64,000 nt of DNA from Galeruca laticollis (taxonomy: Eukaryota; Arthropoda; Insecta; Coleoptera; Chrysomelidae), in assembly GCA_963921935.1 (NCBI GenBank), contig OY998175.1, forward strand, positions 177,665,262 to 177,729,261, read 5' to 3'. Below are positions 46,223 through 57,817 of this stretch, in pieces. How positions within the stretch are numbered: the stretch's first letter is position 1; every line of letters begins with the position of its first letter. The notes under the pieces were generated by a model that had not been told where the DNA came from, ran no database searches, and worked only from the letters and a program-made list of their open reading frames with translations. The translations under genes were made by a program, and so were the position numbers.

Positions 46223-46730
46223 TTAACGCAGGTTTAGCATTTTTTCCTCTATTACCCTCCTTTCTTTCACATTTTTTGCAATTTCTTTCAGGATTGTTAT
46301 TTTTTCACTTTCATCATTACAATTACTTTCTTTTAAAGTCTTGCACCCCAGTACTTGACGTTTTTCTTTCTTTGATGGTCTTTTAAGTGACTCTTCAACC
46401 GAGTGTTCAACTGGTTGATTCTTAGGAATCTTACTTTGATTTGGGGACTCTTTCTCTGATTCTTCTCTAATTTCTTCATTATTTGGTATGTCTGCAATTT
46501 TAAAATTTAAGTGGATATAACCAAATTTAAAGAGCAACGTAATTCATACCTATTCCTATTTCATGGACATGGGTTTTGCCGTTGACTACTACCCAACCTT
46601 TAACATCTAGTAATCGTTCTTCAGTATCTGACAAAGGTTTAATAGGATACCCTATGTTTCCTGTATCTTTTGTGATAATTCTATTCTTTCTTGTCTTTGC
46701 TTTAACTTGACACTTCCAGTCGGTAAATGT
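46223..46730 (-). CDS. Myb/SANT-like DNA-binding protein, two exons visible
   Basis: Exon a (46730-46550) follows an acceptor TTTCAG and reads TFTDWKCQVKAKTRKNRI, then PIKPLSDTEERLLDVKGW. W-x-D-W-K-x-x-x-x-x-K, followed by L-S/T-x-x-E-E-R-L-L, is the third helix and tail of the regulatory-protein-zeste-like Myb/SANT domain. The donor G/GTATGA at 46549 and acceptor TTGCAG ending at 46492 define a 58-bp intron that preserves the frame. Exon b (46491-46223) is acidic and Lys-rich, ending in a short coiled coil (EIAKNVKERRVIEEKMLNLR, stop). Upstream exons with the first SANT helices are expected beyond 46740 but I did not find them. No internal stop is visible. In PIF/Harbinger elements this type of protein assists the nuclease; it could also be a domesticated gene. 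Confidence 0.55.
46492..46549 (-). other. 58-bp phase-preserving intron
   Basis: GTATGA...TTGCAG. Splicing joins ATAG to ACATACC and keeps the frame. Read-through instead meets a stop (TAA) within a few codons only in other frames, so the ORF appears to cross it in a different phase. Confidence 0.55.
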
Positions 46731-46740
46731 CTGAAATTGG

Positions 46741-49105
46741 TAAAAACTATAACAAAAAACATATGTAATTACTACTTTTATGGATAATGCTAATAAAAAA
46801 ATAAAATCAAGTATTATACGTAGCTATGTTTTTAATAATAACAGGGCTTATAGCATCAAATTTGTTATTCCTAAACGGTTCATTTTTGTATTCAATTCAT
46901 CCAAATACATTATACATTGTGCCTATATTGTCTTGTTGTTTTAACTTTGTCTTTATCCATAATAAAAGTTACGTGAGTAAGTGAATGAAAATCTTATTTA
47001 ACAAAACTTCTATAAACAAATATATGGGTAATTTTTTCCAGCTTAACACAACTACACAATATGTCAAAAATATACCAACCTTTATAAAATTGTAAAAATA
47101 TTATCGTTATGTTTTGTCTTTAGATTTTAACGCAACGATATTATTACAGAATCTACTCTGAAAAATTATCCTTAACATGATAATCGTTACCGTAACGAGA
47201 AGTTACAGAATAGCATTTGCTGTTGGACTAATACACTTCATGAAAATGTACCAAATGAGTAAATTATTATTATTTCTTTGCCTCTTAAATTTGGGTTTGT
47301 AGAATTCATTTTTATAGAAGAAATTGATAAACATATTTGAAAAGCTTGTTTATATTTATATTTGACATAACAAAATGACAAATGACATTTGTATTGTAAC
47401 GTCAACTGACGCTGTTGTGAGGGACGATACAATTCGATGATTGTAGGAACGGTGCTCGAGAATATCATTTTTAGGAACTATTCGCAAATAGAGTATTCAC
47501 AGCCTTGCGTATGCATGACGTTGGGAACGACGTCAAGAATAACGAGATTCAGGGCATCAGGTTGAATGAAATTTAATCATCGACCACCACACCTGCAATA
47601 AATGAATCACCGGTAGCGACAATGATTTTTTTAGCGAAGTATCGAAACCACACATGAAAAACCTTCAACTTTAGAAATATTTTTACAAAAGTTACAACTT
47701 TTATTTTTTAGAACTGAATATCTTTTCAATAAATACATGAAAAATTATCATTGATGCTGCAAATGGAAGATCATATATGAATTATATGGCAAATGTATGC
47801 ATACTTTGCCTGTAGATAATATACTTTTCAATTAATTAAAAAAAATAGAATTGCGGGGAAAGGGGAAATGACGAAATTTTCGGTATAAGAGTGTCTGTCG
47901 TCTAGCGCAAAAATATTTTAAAGAGGGCGGAGTCGATACGTGACATGGCGCGAGTGACGAGCCATCACTCTTGATCTTATATTGTCAAAAAGGATTTTGA
48001 CATTGAGATTTCCTTTCCAACAGGGAGTGCTGCAGCATATCAACTTCTATAACGTTTACTTTTTCCACGGGCACAGATGTTTGTGGCACGTTAGTGTCTG
48101 TAAATGAAATTCAGTATAAAGATAATGTTAGACTGACAAAATAAAATTGAGACATTGAGATTTCCTTTTCCCCAATATTTTTTCTACTACCACATTATTA
48201 ATGAAAGAACTTATATAGGTATTTTATTTAAAGTTCGAACAGAAAGAATTTAAGAAATGAAAAATCAGTTTAAACGTTGGTAAAGTTAGTAGCGAAATTT
48301 GATCTATTTTTGATTATTATGCATGGTGTACTTTTTTAATAATAAGTTTTAATCAACTGTAATATTAGTGTCTGTCAACGAAATTCACTTCCTTTGATTC
48401 ATCCGGTAGGGCCCCTGTCTTCCAGATTGTTCGTATAAGCTTATGTATTGCATTATGGAGGGTTTATCCGCCAAATTTTATGCAATAGGCAGTCCAAAGT
48501 CAATATTGAGTAAATTATTGACGCAAGAAGAAGTTTAAGTAGTGTAAGAATATTATTATTAAAGCAATACTTTTCAGCAGATTTAAATTTGTTTTAGTTT
48601 AGTATTAATAAGAATCAAAAAAAATTAATGACAAAATATTTAGCTGTTTTTTTAACTGAGATAAGTCACATTACAATGTTTATTTTTTAATGGTAGCGAT
48701 ATTGTGGTGAAGGTGGGAAAGAACGATGATGGTAGGTAGTTTATGAAAGAGAAAAGTCGAAAGCTATTTACCTACATAAAGTCCCCGCAAAACTATTTTG
48801 CACCAGGCCCCGCTTTTGCTAAAGACGGCTCTGGGAGTACTGGGACATTTTTGAACTACATTAGTCGTATTGGTTTCTGTTACATTTTGAAGTAAATCAT
48901 AATTTTTTTTATTTTTCAACTCAATGACTTATAGTTAAATGATTTTCGTTGAATAATTCTTGTAATGTAATGCGGATGTACATTTTATTTTGTGAGCAAT
49001 ATCAGTACAACATATAGGTAAAGTTTTATGTCCTCGCAGCTTCAAATACGATATCAGACAGATGGCATCCGTTATGTCAACGTACTTCTACTTCTCCAGT
49101 TTTGT
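46741..49105. other. Intergenic, no gene seen
   Basis: AT-rich. A 20-bp word GACATTGAGATTTCCTTTYC occurs at about 48000 and 48152, and TTAGTGTCTGTNAANGAAATTCA at about 48090 and 48366: two interleaved direct repeat pairs suggestive of local duplication. No ORF with a family signature. Confidence 0.45.
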
Positions 49106-49291
49106 TTAACTCTTTCCATCGACCTTTATGTAGGTAATAGCTTGACGAACGCTGTTCTTAAGATGATAGAAAAGATAGAAGTGAGCCTCATCACTGAAAA
49201 ACGTGAGAGCATCCATGGTCAGGCGATGCAAGACTCGCGATACATTAATTTTCTCGAACAACAAAATTACGTGGATTAAAATACTCCACAA
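49106..49291 (-). pseudogene. Possible mariner-like DDE scrap
   Basis: FFSDEAHFYLFYHLKN recalls the F-S-D-E-A-x-F-x-L block with the first catalytic Asp of mariner-type transposases. Little else can be aligned and no TIR was found. Low confidence. Confidence 0.3.
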
Positions 49292-49387
49292 CAGCTAATT
49301 TGTACGGATGACATTTCAATTCTTCATAGAAGTTCCTCCTCACAGACCAAGCGGAAAATCTAACAGACGGCCTACCCATGTCGATGT

Positions 49388-49699
49388 TTAAGGTACTCTA
49401 AGTTTTGTCTTTTTTATATCACCAGTTTCCTTGAAATTGTTCACACAATAAAATAATCGACCGTCGATCTGGAACACAGTCACGGGCGCAACATTGAAAC
49501 AGACTCGGAATGCGACCATTAGTAAAATCTCGACAGCAAACGCGCATTCAACATTCGTTAATTCCACGATAACTACTAACAGGAACAAGCGGCATAAAAT
49601 TGTACGATTCACTCTTTCCATGGCGCCTACTCCCAATAATAATAAGTTGTTCTGCCTCACATTGTATTTATAGTCGTCTACTACCTGTTTTCTTGACAA
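49388..49699 (-). CDS. Unrecognised ORF with signal-peptide-like segment
   Basis: An internal Met near 49622 would give MERVNRTILCRLFLLVVIVE, a basic start plus hydrophobic core like a secretory signal, followed by TNVECAFA as a possible cleavage region. The remainder (about 50 residues, with Cys at FRVC and LFYC) ends at 49388. I know no family for it. It could be a first exon, a decayed gene or chance; no splice partner was identified. Confidence 0.25.
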   Translation of the reverse strand: MSRKQVVDDYKYNVRQNNLLLLGVGAMERVNRTILCRLFLLVVIVELTNVECAFAVEILLMVAFRVCFNVAPVTVFQIDGRLFYCVNNFKETGDIKKTKLRVP

Positions 49700-50239
49700 T
49701 TATTACAAAAAAGGCTTGAGGAAGACAGAAGAGAAGCTTTAGATGAGTGTTCGTTTATTTCTACATTTTACAATTGAGCGCAAAAATGAAAACATCTAAA
49801 TAAATTACATAACCAGCTCTTTGAAAGTAATAGGAATTTAAGGCGATTCTAACAATATTGAATAATTTTCTTTATTCACCGAAACAAATTGTATAGGTAC
49901 ATTAATTTCAAAACGGTGAATAAAACGTCAAAGAGAAAAATAAATTTAATGTCAGAATTTAAAAAATCTGTGTTATAACCATAAGAAGAGGAATGGACAA
50001 AAGAAGACCGCAGACCGTGACTTAGATAATCCGAAATAGCTGGCAAAACATCAATTTTCGACTATGTCTTTTTAAATGTCGATCTGATAAGTCCCTATAG
50101 GGTTTCTTTTATGTGCTGGTGGGCGTAACTTATACACAATATTCGTTCGTTTGTAAAATAGGCCTGTGTTTGAATAAAAATCTAAAATACACATGTAGTC
50201 ATTGTTTTTTTTTATTTGAAGAACTACATTTCAATTTGT
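49700..50239. other. Intergenic, no gene seen
   Basis: AT-rich, nothing recognised. Confidence 0.45.
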
Positions 50240-50487
50240 TCATTTATTTATTTAGTTAGTTAGTTTTTTTATATTTATAAACACACCCAGAGAGGAATGT
50301 TTTGTGATATTACAATCTGATCAGAGAGGGATCAATGAGCAGTATTATTCTAACCTAAATTATTAAGATTGTAAAACTTAAAACTAGGGTCTTACTCACT
50401 AGTGGACCTTAGAGTCTAATGATTTAATAACACTCCAACTAGCGTGTTACACTTATCCGCACTATGCTCTGCTGTCTCACTAAATAA

Positions 50488-51560
50488 TTATTGCACTAAC
50501 TCGAAGGGTTTAATCACCTTAAGTGTTCTGGTCATATTTGTGTTGTCTAGGAGCTGGATTGCCTCGACGTTCACATGTTGAAGCAGCCGATGTTCATGGC
50601 TACTGGCAAATTTGGTTGTGATTTGGTTAACAGTCTCCATATGAAGATCCCGATGGATATCACTATTGCGGCAGTACCAGGGTGCATCGATGATGTTCCT
50701 TAGTATCTCATTCTGGAATCGTTGAATAATTTCGATGTTACTTTTACTGGCACAACCCCAGAGTTCTATGCTATAACTCCAAATGGGCTTGTATGCAAGC
50801 AGTTTGTTGTACGTGGATAACTTGGACTTCATCCTAGTAGCCAATACATCTTTGCATATTTAATATCAAGCTCTTCACGTTTCTTGTTGATATGGAGTTT
50901 CCAGCGAAGTCTCACGTCGAGAGTCATACCCAGATATTTTGCTGTATTAGCATAAGGAATATTAACATTCTGATAGGGAAGTACCTATCTTTTTTATTCA
51001 TACAGTAGGCCGTGGGTATCTCCCACGGCCATAATTGCCGTGTCATCAGCGAAAGTAGCTATTGTGTGAGGTTCAAGTTCAGGGATGTCACTAGTGTACA
51101 ACAGGTAGAGCACTCGACCAAGTACGCTACTCTGGGGTTCTCCTGCCTTGATTTCTTTTAAATCAGAATATGATTCGTCTTGCTTTACTCTGAAATATCT
51201 ATCTGACAAGTAAGACTTTAGGATTTGGGAATATTATCTTGGCATAATCATTTCCAATTTGTGGAGTAATCCTTTGTGCCATACTTTATCAAAGGCCTGT
51301 GCCACATCTAAGAAGACAGTGGAACAGACATTTTTTTCTTCCAAGGCTTTCTCAATACGTTCCGGGATTCTATGAATCTGATCTATCGTCGAGTGGTTTT
51401 CCCTAAAACTAAATTGATGGGCGGGAATCAGTTTTTTATCTTCTATTATTGGCTTCAGTCTCTTAAGTAGCAGTTTTTCATGGAGCTTCGAGATGACAGG
51501 CAGCAATGAAGTCGGCCTGTAGGATGAAACTTCATGAGGAGGTTTTCCTGATTAGGGGAT
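50488..51560 (-). pseudogene. LINE ORF2: reverse transcriptase and C-terminal domain
   Basis: RT blocks in order: YRPTSLLPVISKLHEKLLLK (51506 and just upstream), IPAHQFSFRENHSTIDQIHR, FLDVAQAFDKVWHKGLL (first catalytic Asp), then after a break GEPQSSVLG (usually G-V-P-Q-G-S-V-L-G, partly lost), LYTSDIP and ATFADDTAI (D-D box). The 50844-50488 frame has TYNKLLAYKPIWSYSIELWG and FQNEILRNIIDAPWYCRNSDIH, the typical Jockey tail (K-P-x-W-x-Y-G-x-x-L-W-G, then A-P-W-Y). Frameshifts near 50850-50990 and 51210-51230, and a TAA near 51555. Confidence 0.8.
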
Positions 51561-52067
51561 CATAATGAACTCTGCAACTTTCCACATCTTCAATCTGAAT
51601 AATGCGTTGATAAGATTGGTATGTTTTACTATGGCCTTTTTTGGTAGTTGTTTCAAAACTTTGCCAGTAGTCAGACCAAAGACAGGTTTTTTTGGATCGA
51701 TGTTTGTTCTGATCACCTCAAAAACTTCCTATGGGGAAGTAGGTCTGATTTCAACATTTTCTGGTTCATTCCAATCTTCAGGATCTTCTCCAGCATTCGA
51801 TGGAAGGTCGTCTGTAGATGTTTTGCTTTTATCTGCATGCTTTTTGAATATTGTTTCTAGCCTAGGTTCTATCTGCATTTCTGATTGGTGGATTTTGTAA
51901 GATAGGCCTTCTCAGTCATTTGGTAGATTTCTAAAGTGTATAATCTATCCTGTGATCATTAGTCAGTTCACTCAGGTAGTTACCATTTATAACACGCTGG
52001 ATTTCTTGTTTTAGTTGCTGTGCCGTGCTGCGTTATTTAAGGCTGTATTATCTGAAGGTGCTCTAGT

Positions 52068-52950
52068 CTAATGCCATTTTTTCCTAAGTTTCCGTTTTTC
52101 AGAAATGAGTTTCCCGATATATTTTGGACAATAATTTCTTTTCGTTCTGCGGAAAATTTCAGGGGTATTCTCCCATTCTTCAACTTCTTTATCTCGTTGT
52201 TCTCCTATTCTCAAAGGAACTGCAAAAACAATGCATTTTTCAAGTTTTATTTTAAAACTTTGCCTATCTGTCATTATATTAACTAGGCTTGGACGATTTT
52301 CTTTCTGAATCACAGTGTCACTCAATGTAAAAAGTATAGGGAAGTGATCAGAATTCATATTCCATGCTTTATCAACGTCAACGTAATTTGACGAGATCGT
52401 CATCGCTACAAAAAAGTCTAGAAGGTCAGGAATTTTGTTCGGGTCAGTGGGCCAATATGATAACATTTCACATTTATGCTGATTACATGCAGCTAAAAGT
52501 TCGTTACCTTTAGTTGTGGTCAATCTAGATCCCCAGTTAGTGTTCTTTGCATTGAAGTCACCATCTACATTGAATCTGTAACCTTGGCTCACAAGAAAAT
52601 CTATATCTTTCATAGCATGCCTTGGTGGACAATATATTGCCGTTAATATAACATAGTAAGTTTTTGTTTTGATGTCTACAGATGTGCCTTGTATTTGTTC
52701 AGATTGGTAACTCATTTCTTGGTGGTGCGAAATAGATTCTTTTATAATGATTGCGCCTCCACCTTTGGCTGCATTGTCAGGGTGAATTATATGGTACACC
52801 TTGAATAAATTGAATAAATTTGATGTATGACTCGCTGGTAAAGTGGGTATCAGCAATGATGCATACATCCATTTTTTCTATGTCCAGAACTGCTTGTATC
52901 TCTTGTTGGTGCTGCAGCAGTCAATTAGCATTCCATTATAATATTCTTAG
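52068..52950 (-). pseudogene. LINE ORF2: EEP endonuclease
   Basis: The frame from 52868 reads GGGAIIIKESISHHQ, AIYCPPRH, DGDFNAKNTNWGSR (G-D-F-N-A-K-H motif with Asn, D-x-N retained) and NMNSDHFPI (S-D-H catalytic box). Upstream, in other frames, the text resembles the N-terminus up to IEKMDVCIIADTH, where the metal-binding Glu/Asp is expected. The endonuclease nicks the target DNA to prime reverse transcription. The frame continues past the core into the linker (RNYCPKYIGKLISEKRKLRKKW) and stops at 52068. Confidence 0.8.
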
Positions 52951-52984
52951 TTGTTTAACCATTTTTGGTTTTAGGGATTGCACT

Positions 52985-53335
52985 TTAAGCAAATTCTTCC
53001 ATATTTATAATACGCTCATCCATCTTGTTCAGTTTATCCAATAATTGCTGGAGAGTGATGTCAATGTTTGTGCTTAATTGGTTGGAACTCTGATTTTGTT
53101 TTGATGGTCCGTTTCTTTCTTCGTTATCTCGCTGAGGTTTAGCAGGCAATTTTCTCCTGCTCAATTGTTTATTTTTAATTTTTTGAATTTCCTTGGCTAC
53201 AATGTAGCCTCGGTAATTCGCTGGGTGATTTTCGCCACCGTGAACACCACACTTTGGAGCTACATCTTTAGGCTTGTTACAATCCTTTGTGAGATGTTTT
53301 CCAGTGCATTTTACACAGCTTCTTTAGCACAGTAT
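52985..53335 (-). pseudogene. LINE ORF1 (Gag-like) C-terminus with zinc knuckles
   Basis: CVKCTGKHLTKDC is a C-x2-C-x4-H-x4-C knuckle. PKCGVHGGENHPANYRG is the degenerate last knuckle (C-x-x-C...H-P-A-x-Y-R-G) usual in Jockey Gag. A linker and a predicted short coiled coil (LQQLLDKLNKMDERI) end at the TAA 52985-52987. ORF2 starts about 35 bp further on. The 5' end of ORF1 is missing, which fixes the truncation near 53335. Confidence 0.7.
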
Positions 53336-53954
53336 TTCTGAGTGTTCCGAATTTAGTTAGTGACGTCCAAATTAATCAACACCACAAATGATTCAATTCA
53401 ATTTAGATCAACACAGGGCTTGTACTTACATAAAACCATGAAGGTAGGGCTTTTCTGGCAACCTCTTGATTAATTACAAACATTCTTTCTTTGACTTAGC
53501 TAGAAACCACATTTCTCATACCATTTTCGGAGAACTATATTCGGTTAATTTGAAAAACTATTATGGGGACTACAGGAATTTAGCTACTTGAAAAATCAAA
53601 ATTATATCATATCCACTCTAGATTAAGACATGTTGAACAACTTCGTACAACCAACAAGGAATTGGTTCTCGTATATACAAATCAATACTTGTTTTAAATG
53701 AGTATTTATTCAGTTGGTCCAATTTGTCATGAATTTGCCTTAAAAACATTATGAAACATACTAGTTCTCTGCCTATAATATTCGAATTGATTGAACCCTC
53801 GGAAATTATAAGAATTCTTCCATAGCACTTTATAGATTTTCGTACTGTTACTTTTACGCCCAACTCTATCTAATATCGAGAAAAGTATCGGTTTACCCAA
53901 AAAAAAGTGCATTTTTCAGCAAGAGCAACACGATAAAACGGTTTTTACAAAAAA
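53336..53954. other. Intergenic, no gene seen
   Basis: AT-rich; minus ORFs at 53618-53912 have no recognisable motif. Confidence 0.45.
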
Positions 53955-54060
53955 ATTCTGTGTGTATCGTCGTCGTCGTCGTTATCGTCGGCCACTTTTC
54001 GTAACATGTCGTTAGCACGATACAGCCTCCGGAGTGCAACAAGTCACCAATTTTACGATT
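53955..54060 (-). repeat. Inverted copy of the 32635-33010 repeat end
   Basis: The reverse complement reads GGTGACTTGTTGCACTCCGG...CTGTATCGTG...AAAAGTGGCCGACGATAACGACGACG, matching the 3' part of the repeat at 32635-33010. Confidence 0.6.
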
Positions 54061-54089
54061 GATTAGTATTTAGGACTCGTCGATGATAT

Positions 54090-54190
54090 TTAGGTAATAT
54101 CGAAACAATTGTCAATTATCTTAGAATTTATAAAATATTTTCAATATATTGTGGTTTTAACTAGAAGCAGTAAGTTTCATTTAAAACAGA
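54090..54190. repeat. MITE family A, partial copy
   Basis: TATCGAAACAATTGTCAATT followed by TATTGTGGTTTTAACTAGAA and GTTTCATTTAAAACAG: one arm and core of the family seen at 3069 and 39955. The other arm is absent. Confidence 0.65.
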
Positions 54191-54329
54191 ACAATACTGT
54201 ATATTCTCTTAGATGTTGTATGGACATTACTTATACCTCTAAATAACATACCTACCTCAAACATTCTAGAAGACATCCTATAGAAGTTTCTGTGCCTAAT
54301 CAGCAAACACAGGGTGAACAATTAATAAC

Positions 54330-55325
54330 GCCGGCTGTTAGCCATATTTCAAAAAATAATCATGGTACAACAAATATAGCTTCAGGTGAATGACCCTGAA
54401 CATCGCTGGAAAATATATTTGACTTCCTAAAATATCTGCTACTGGCTGGAATGAACACTTAAAACCATATAATACTGTGATTATCTCCAAAAAAGGTAGG
54501 TATCCCAAAAATACAATTTTTTGAATATTGATGAGATTATGAAAAAATTTAGTTAGGGACTTTTGCCCTTATTTTCAAGTAAGGGGTGGGAAAGGTTCAA
54601 ACTTGTTAAAAACATATGTCGTAAACCTTTTTTGTTTTTTTAACCGATTTCAATGTTTTTGTCGTCATTTAAAAGAGTTTTTCCTCTTTAATAAGATATG
54701 CTCAACAAAAATAACAAAATTACGTAATTTTGTCAACGCTATGTCAAAAAGTCGACAATTGTCCCATTTTTCTCGGAAATTTAAAATGTAATGAGGCAAT
54801 AATTAAATTCTGGTGAAAAGAGGTTAAAAGATTAGGAATTTAATGTCCAAATTTTAATACTATTCCAAGATATAAGAAGTATGATATCAGATTCGAAAAT
54901 TAAAAAAATGTTCCATTTTACATTTCCGAGAAAAATGGGAAAACTGTCGGCTTATTACCTAATTTTGTTATCAATCTTATTGAATAGAAAAAAAATCTTA
55001 AATGATGCCAAAATCATTAATATCGGTTAAAAAAAAGTTATACATTTGTTCATAAATTTGAAATAAAGGCAAAAAGTCCCTAATTAAATCTTTTCATAAT
55101 CTCACCAAAATTTCAAAAATTGTATTTTTGGGACACCTTTAGTATGTCTTTTTTTGGAGATAATCACAGTATTATGCTTTCTAGTGTTCATTCCCCCCCT
55201 AGCGGAAATTTTAGAGACTCAAAAATATTTTCCAGCGATTTTTCAGGGACACTTTTCTTAAGGTATTCTTTTTTAAGTTGTGCCATTATTATTTTCTGAG
55301 ATATGACCTTCGTTGTTCATGTTCA
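54330..55325. repeat. ~1-kb fold-back element
   Basis: Inverted halves with the centre near 54830. Outer blocks: CATATTTCAAAAAATAATCA at about 54341 with its mirror near 55300. Then TCGCTGGAAAATAT, ATGAACACT, ATAATACTGTGATTATCTCC, CCAAAAATACAATTTTT, GAGATTATGAAAA, TTAGGGACTTTTGCC and TTTTTCTCGGAAAT, each mirrored in reverse order on the right (for example GGAGATAATCACAGTATTAT at about 55155). No ORF is inside. Confidence 0.85.
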
Positions 55326-56862
55326 TTCAAAATAAAAAAAAACAAAAAAGGATTTAAATAATTTATTCACTATTAATGAATAGTACTATAAATTAAAAAA
55401 TCAGGTACAAAATTAAATAAAAATATATTGTCCAAGAATCCAACCTAAAAAAAATTGTTGAATTACGTAACAATTACATAAGTATGGAAAGTGACATATT
55501 ACACATATAAACAAAAATTGAATTTGTGTGCATCTGTTTCACGCGTTCAGTGAAAGCAAGATATAAAAAAGGGTGTATTAATCTGTAGTTGTCATAACGT
55601 AACATAATTTGGAACTGAATTAATAAAGTTTAACTGATACACATACATTACAGCTAGTGTACAGAATATTTATTAGAATAGTTTTAATGATAATAAAACT
55701 AATAAAAATTTTACACCATAAAAATTTTGCGAAACATTACGGCAAATGAACTGAAATCCAATCTGTTTAAAGAGAGTTCTATCGATTATTTATGGTTACT
55801 TTTTCTCATGCAAGAGTCGCTGTTTCGAGTGCCTCAACCATTCCATAAGGTACACATCAAAATCCTCATCTGTGAAAACTTTAAATGTGATCTGAACATC
55901 AGCTATAAAAAACAATTGCTTCAGATCAAATTGTGCCCATGGAGACCTTTGATCAGAATATCATAAACTACATTATAATTGATTTTCAGCCAATCGACTG
56001 GGATCCATTTTCCATAAGAAATATGCGGGGTTCTTTAAAAAAATTATAACATATATTATTTCGAGAAGAGACTTTTCATGGTTTACCTTCTCATTCCGTT
56101 TGGCAGATAAATTCAGGTGCGCCATGAAAAGTCATACTTCTCTTCTGTATGAAATATACCTGCTGTTCTCATCTTGTTATCCCCATCCTGGAACATATTG
56201 TATTTTAGGATTGTGGGACTGTAACTTAATAAAAACTAAGCATTATTAATTCGCTGTATACATAAAAACTACTTATGAAGAAGAGATATGAACACATTAT
56301 ATAGTTTAATGAGTTTATAATTAATTGTATCCAATAGTTGTGTTCCTACAATATTACTTTCAATCACTCTGGCACAATAAATGTTATCAAATGAACATGA
56401 TTAATAAAAAAATTGGGATATTTTTTCAAACTTAACATGACACTTTCTATTTAGTTAAGAAAAATTTACTACTTTTCCTACAAAACCATATTTGAAAATG
56501 CAATAGCAATTAGGACTCTTTATACTGAAAGTAAAACTTAACTGGTATTTAATTCGTTCAAAACTATCTACAAATATATTATTAATCTTCTCCAAGGCAA
56601 TATTACGCAATAATAAATAATCGAATTCTGTTTATCGATTGGAGCATCTAATATCATAACTCAGATATTCTTCAACTCGATTAATATACTGTTGTAAGGG
56701 AGATTTAGAGGTTTTCATCAAGTGGACATTATGTGTAATAGAATTTCCTTACTACAAGTCCTCATAATTTGATACAAAATATGTAAGTAATTTTTCAGCA
56801 TAATTAATAAGTTTGGCATTTTTACTTCAATTGACACTAAAGTTCTTAATGAAACATGTAAA
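55326..56862. other. Intergenic, with a 90-bp inverted repeat
   Basis: At 56062-56150, AGAAGAGACTTTTCATGG and CCATGAAAAGTCATACTTCTCT form inverted arms. On the minus strand around 55810-55950 an open stretch WAQFDLKQLFFIADVQITFK of about 47 codons ends in a stop; unrecognised. The plus ORF 55727-55966 is its antisense. Confidence 0.4.
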
Positions 56863-57145
56863 CCTAAAAAATATTCCCAATTGTTCTTAAAATTTGTAAT
56901 AGGGAATTAACACTATTTTGGGAAATATTATTGTTAATAATCCATAATATAAAATTATTTAAAAAAAACTCATTTTGCTCTTTAGCAGAAATTTCTATAT
57001 TAAAAGTCTCAACAGTCTCTAATTGTTCACTAGAATCTTTAGTATTAACGTTAAAAATTTTTAAACCTGCAAAACTATATTGATGACTGTGACTACTACT
57101 TACTACTACTTCTACAAACAATCGAACTAGAGATACTTGATTCAA
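56560..57145 (-). pseudogene. Unrecognised decayed coding stretch
   Basis: The minus frame 57145-56864 has AGLKIFNVNTKDSSEQLETV and then NNFILWIINNNISQNSVNSLLQILR. The latter resembles the short L/I-x-x-W-x-x-x-N-x-I-x-x-x-x-x-N-x-L-L-x-x-L-R helix pair seen near the start of some insect transposon-related proteins. Readable, stop-interrupted protein-like text continues to about 56560. I cannot name the family; it may be a relic of one multi-exon gene. Confidence 0.3.
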
Positions 57146-57817
57146 TATTTTTTGAACTATTTAATACATTGACTGTATTCGCTAAAATAGTTACTTCCCT
57201 TGTTTTACATAATTGCCAACTATTTGTTTTATTTTATTTATATAAGTAGCTTCTGGAATATCTTGAACATTAAACTAATTTTCTTCTACATCCAAATCTC
57301 TGCCAACATATGAGAATTTTTTATTATTAATAATAATATCTACCCTATTGCAATATTAAGCTGTTTGTAGGTATAATGCTTATGTAGGTTTCGAAATATT
57401 CTGAGTCGTTTTTAAAATACACCTACACCTACACCTATTTAAAAAGTTGAAAAAAACCTTATTTTGTAAAATCTATTATTTAATTTTAGGGTACAATCCC
57501 GCCACCCGGAAATGTGAAATATCCGATCAAAGTATCAATGTATTAAATGAGTATATTTATTAGTTTTAATAGTTATGATTTTGGAATAGGTACTTCGTCC
57601 ATCGAAACAAGAACTATAACGAAGTAGGAACTAACGAAAACGAAGTTCAGTACTTCTTGCAAAAAATGTGCTCCCTGAAAATAAAATAAAACGGGAAACT
57701 GAAAACCACGCCACGATCCCCCATGGCATGCTTGTCATTTGTTGCTTTTGTCTTCTTTATTTGTAATTTTATGAATACATCAATCAAGCAGCTCACCCAA
57801 TTATGTTACTGTGATTT
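57146..57817. other. Intergenic, no gene seen
   Basis: AT-rich, ending at the TTAA that starts the piggyBac-like element. Confidence 0.45.

Larger units (their letters stand above)
50240..53335 (-). mobile_element. Jockey-like LINE, 5'-truncated, degraded
   Basis: A minus-strand element of about 3.1 kb: ORF1 C-terminus (53335-52985), ORF2 endonuclease (about 52950-52068), RT (about 51560-50990), post-RT domain (50844-50488) and a 3' UTR ending near 50240 in a simple AACT/AAAT-type repeat (plus strand ATTTATTTATTTAGTTAGTTAG). Many stops and frameshifts. Confidence 0.8.

Noticed and set aside
52071..53044. Plus-strand ORFs at 52071 and 52820 and at 51565
   Set aside because: Antisense to LINE ORF2, whose endonuclease and RT motifs are clear.
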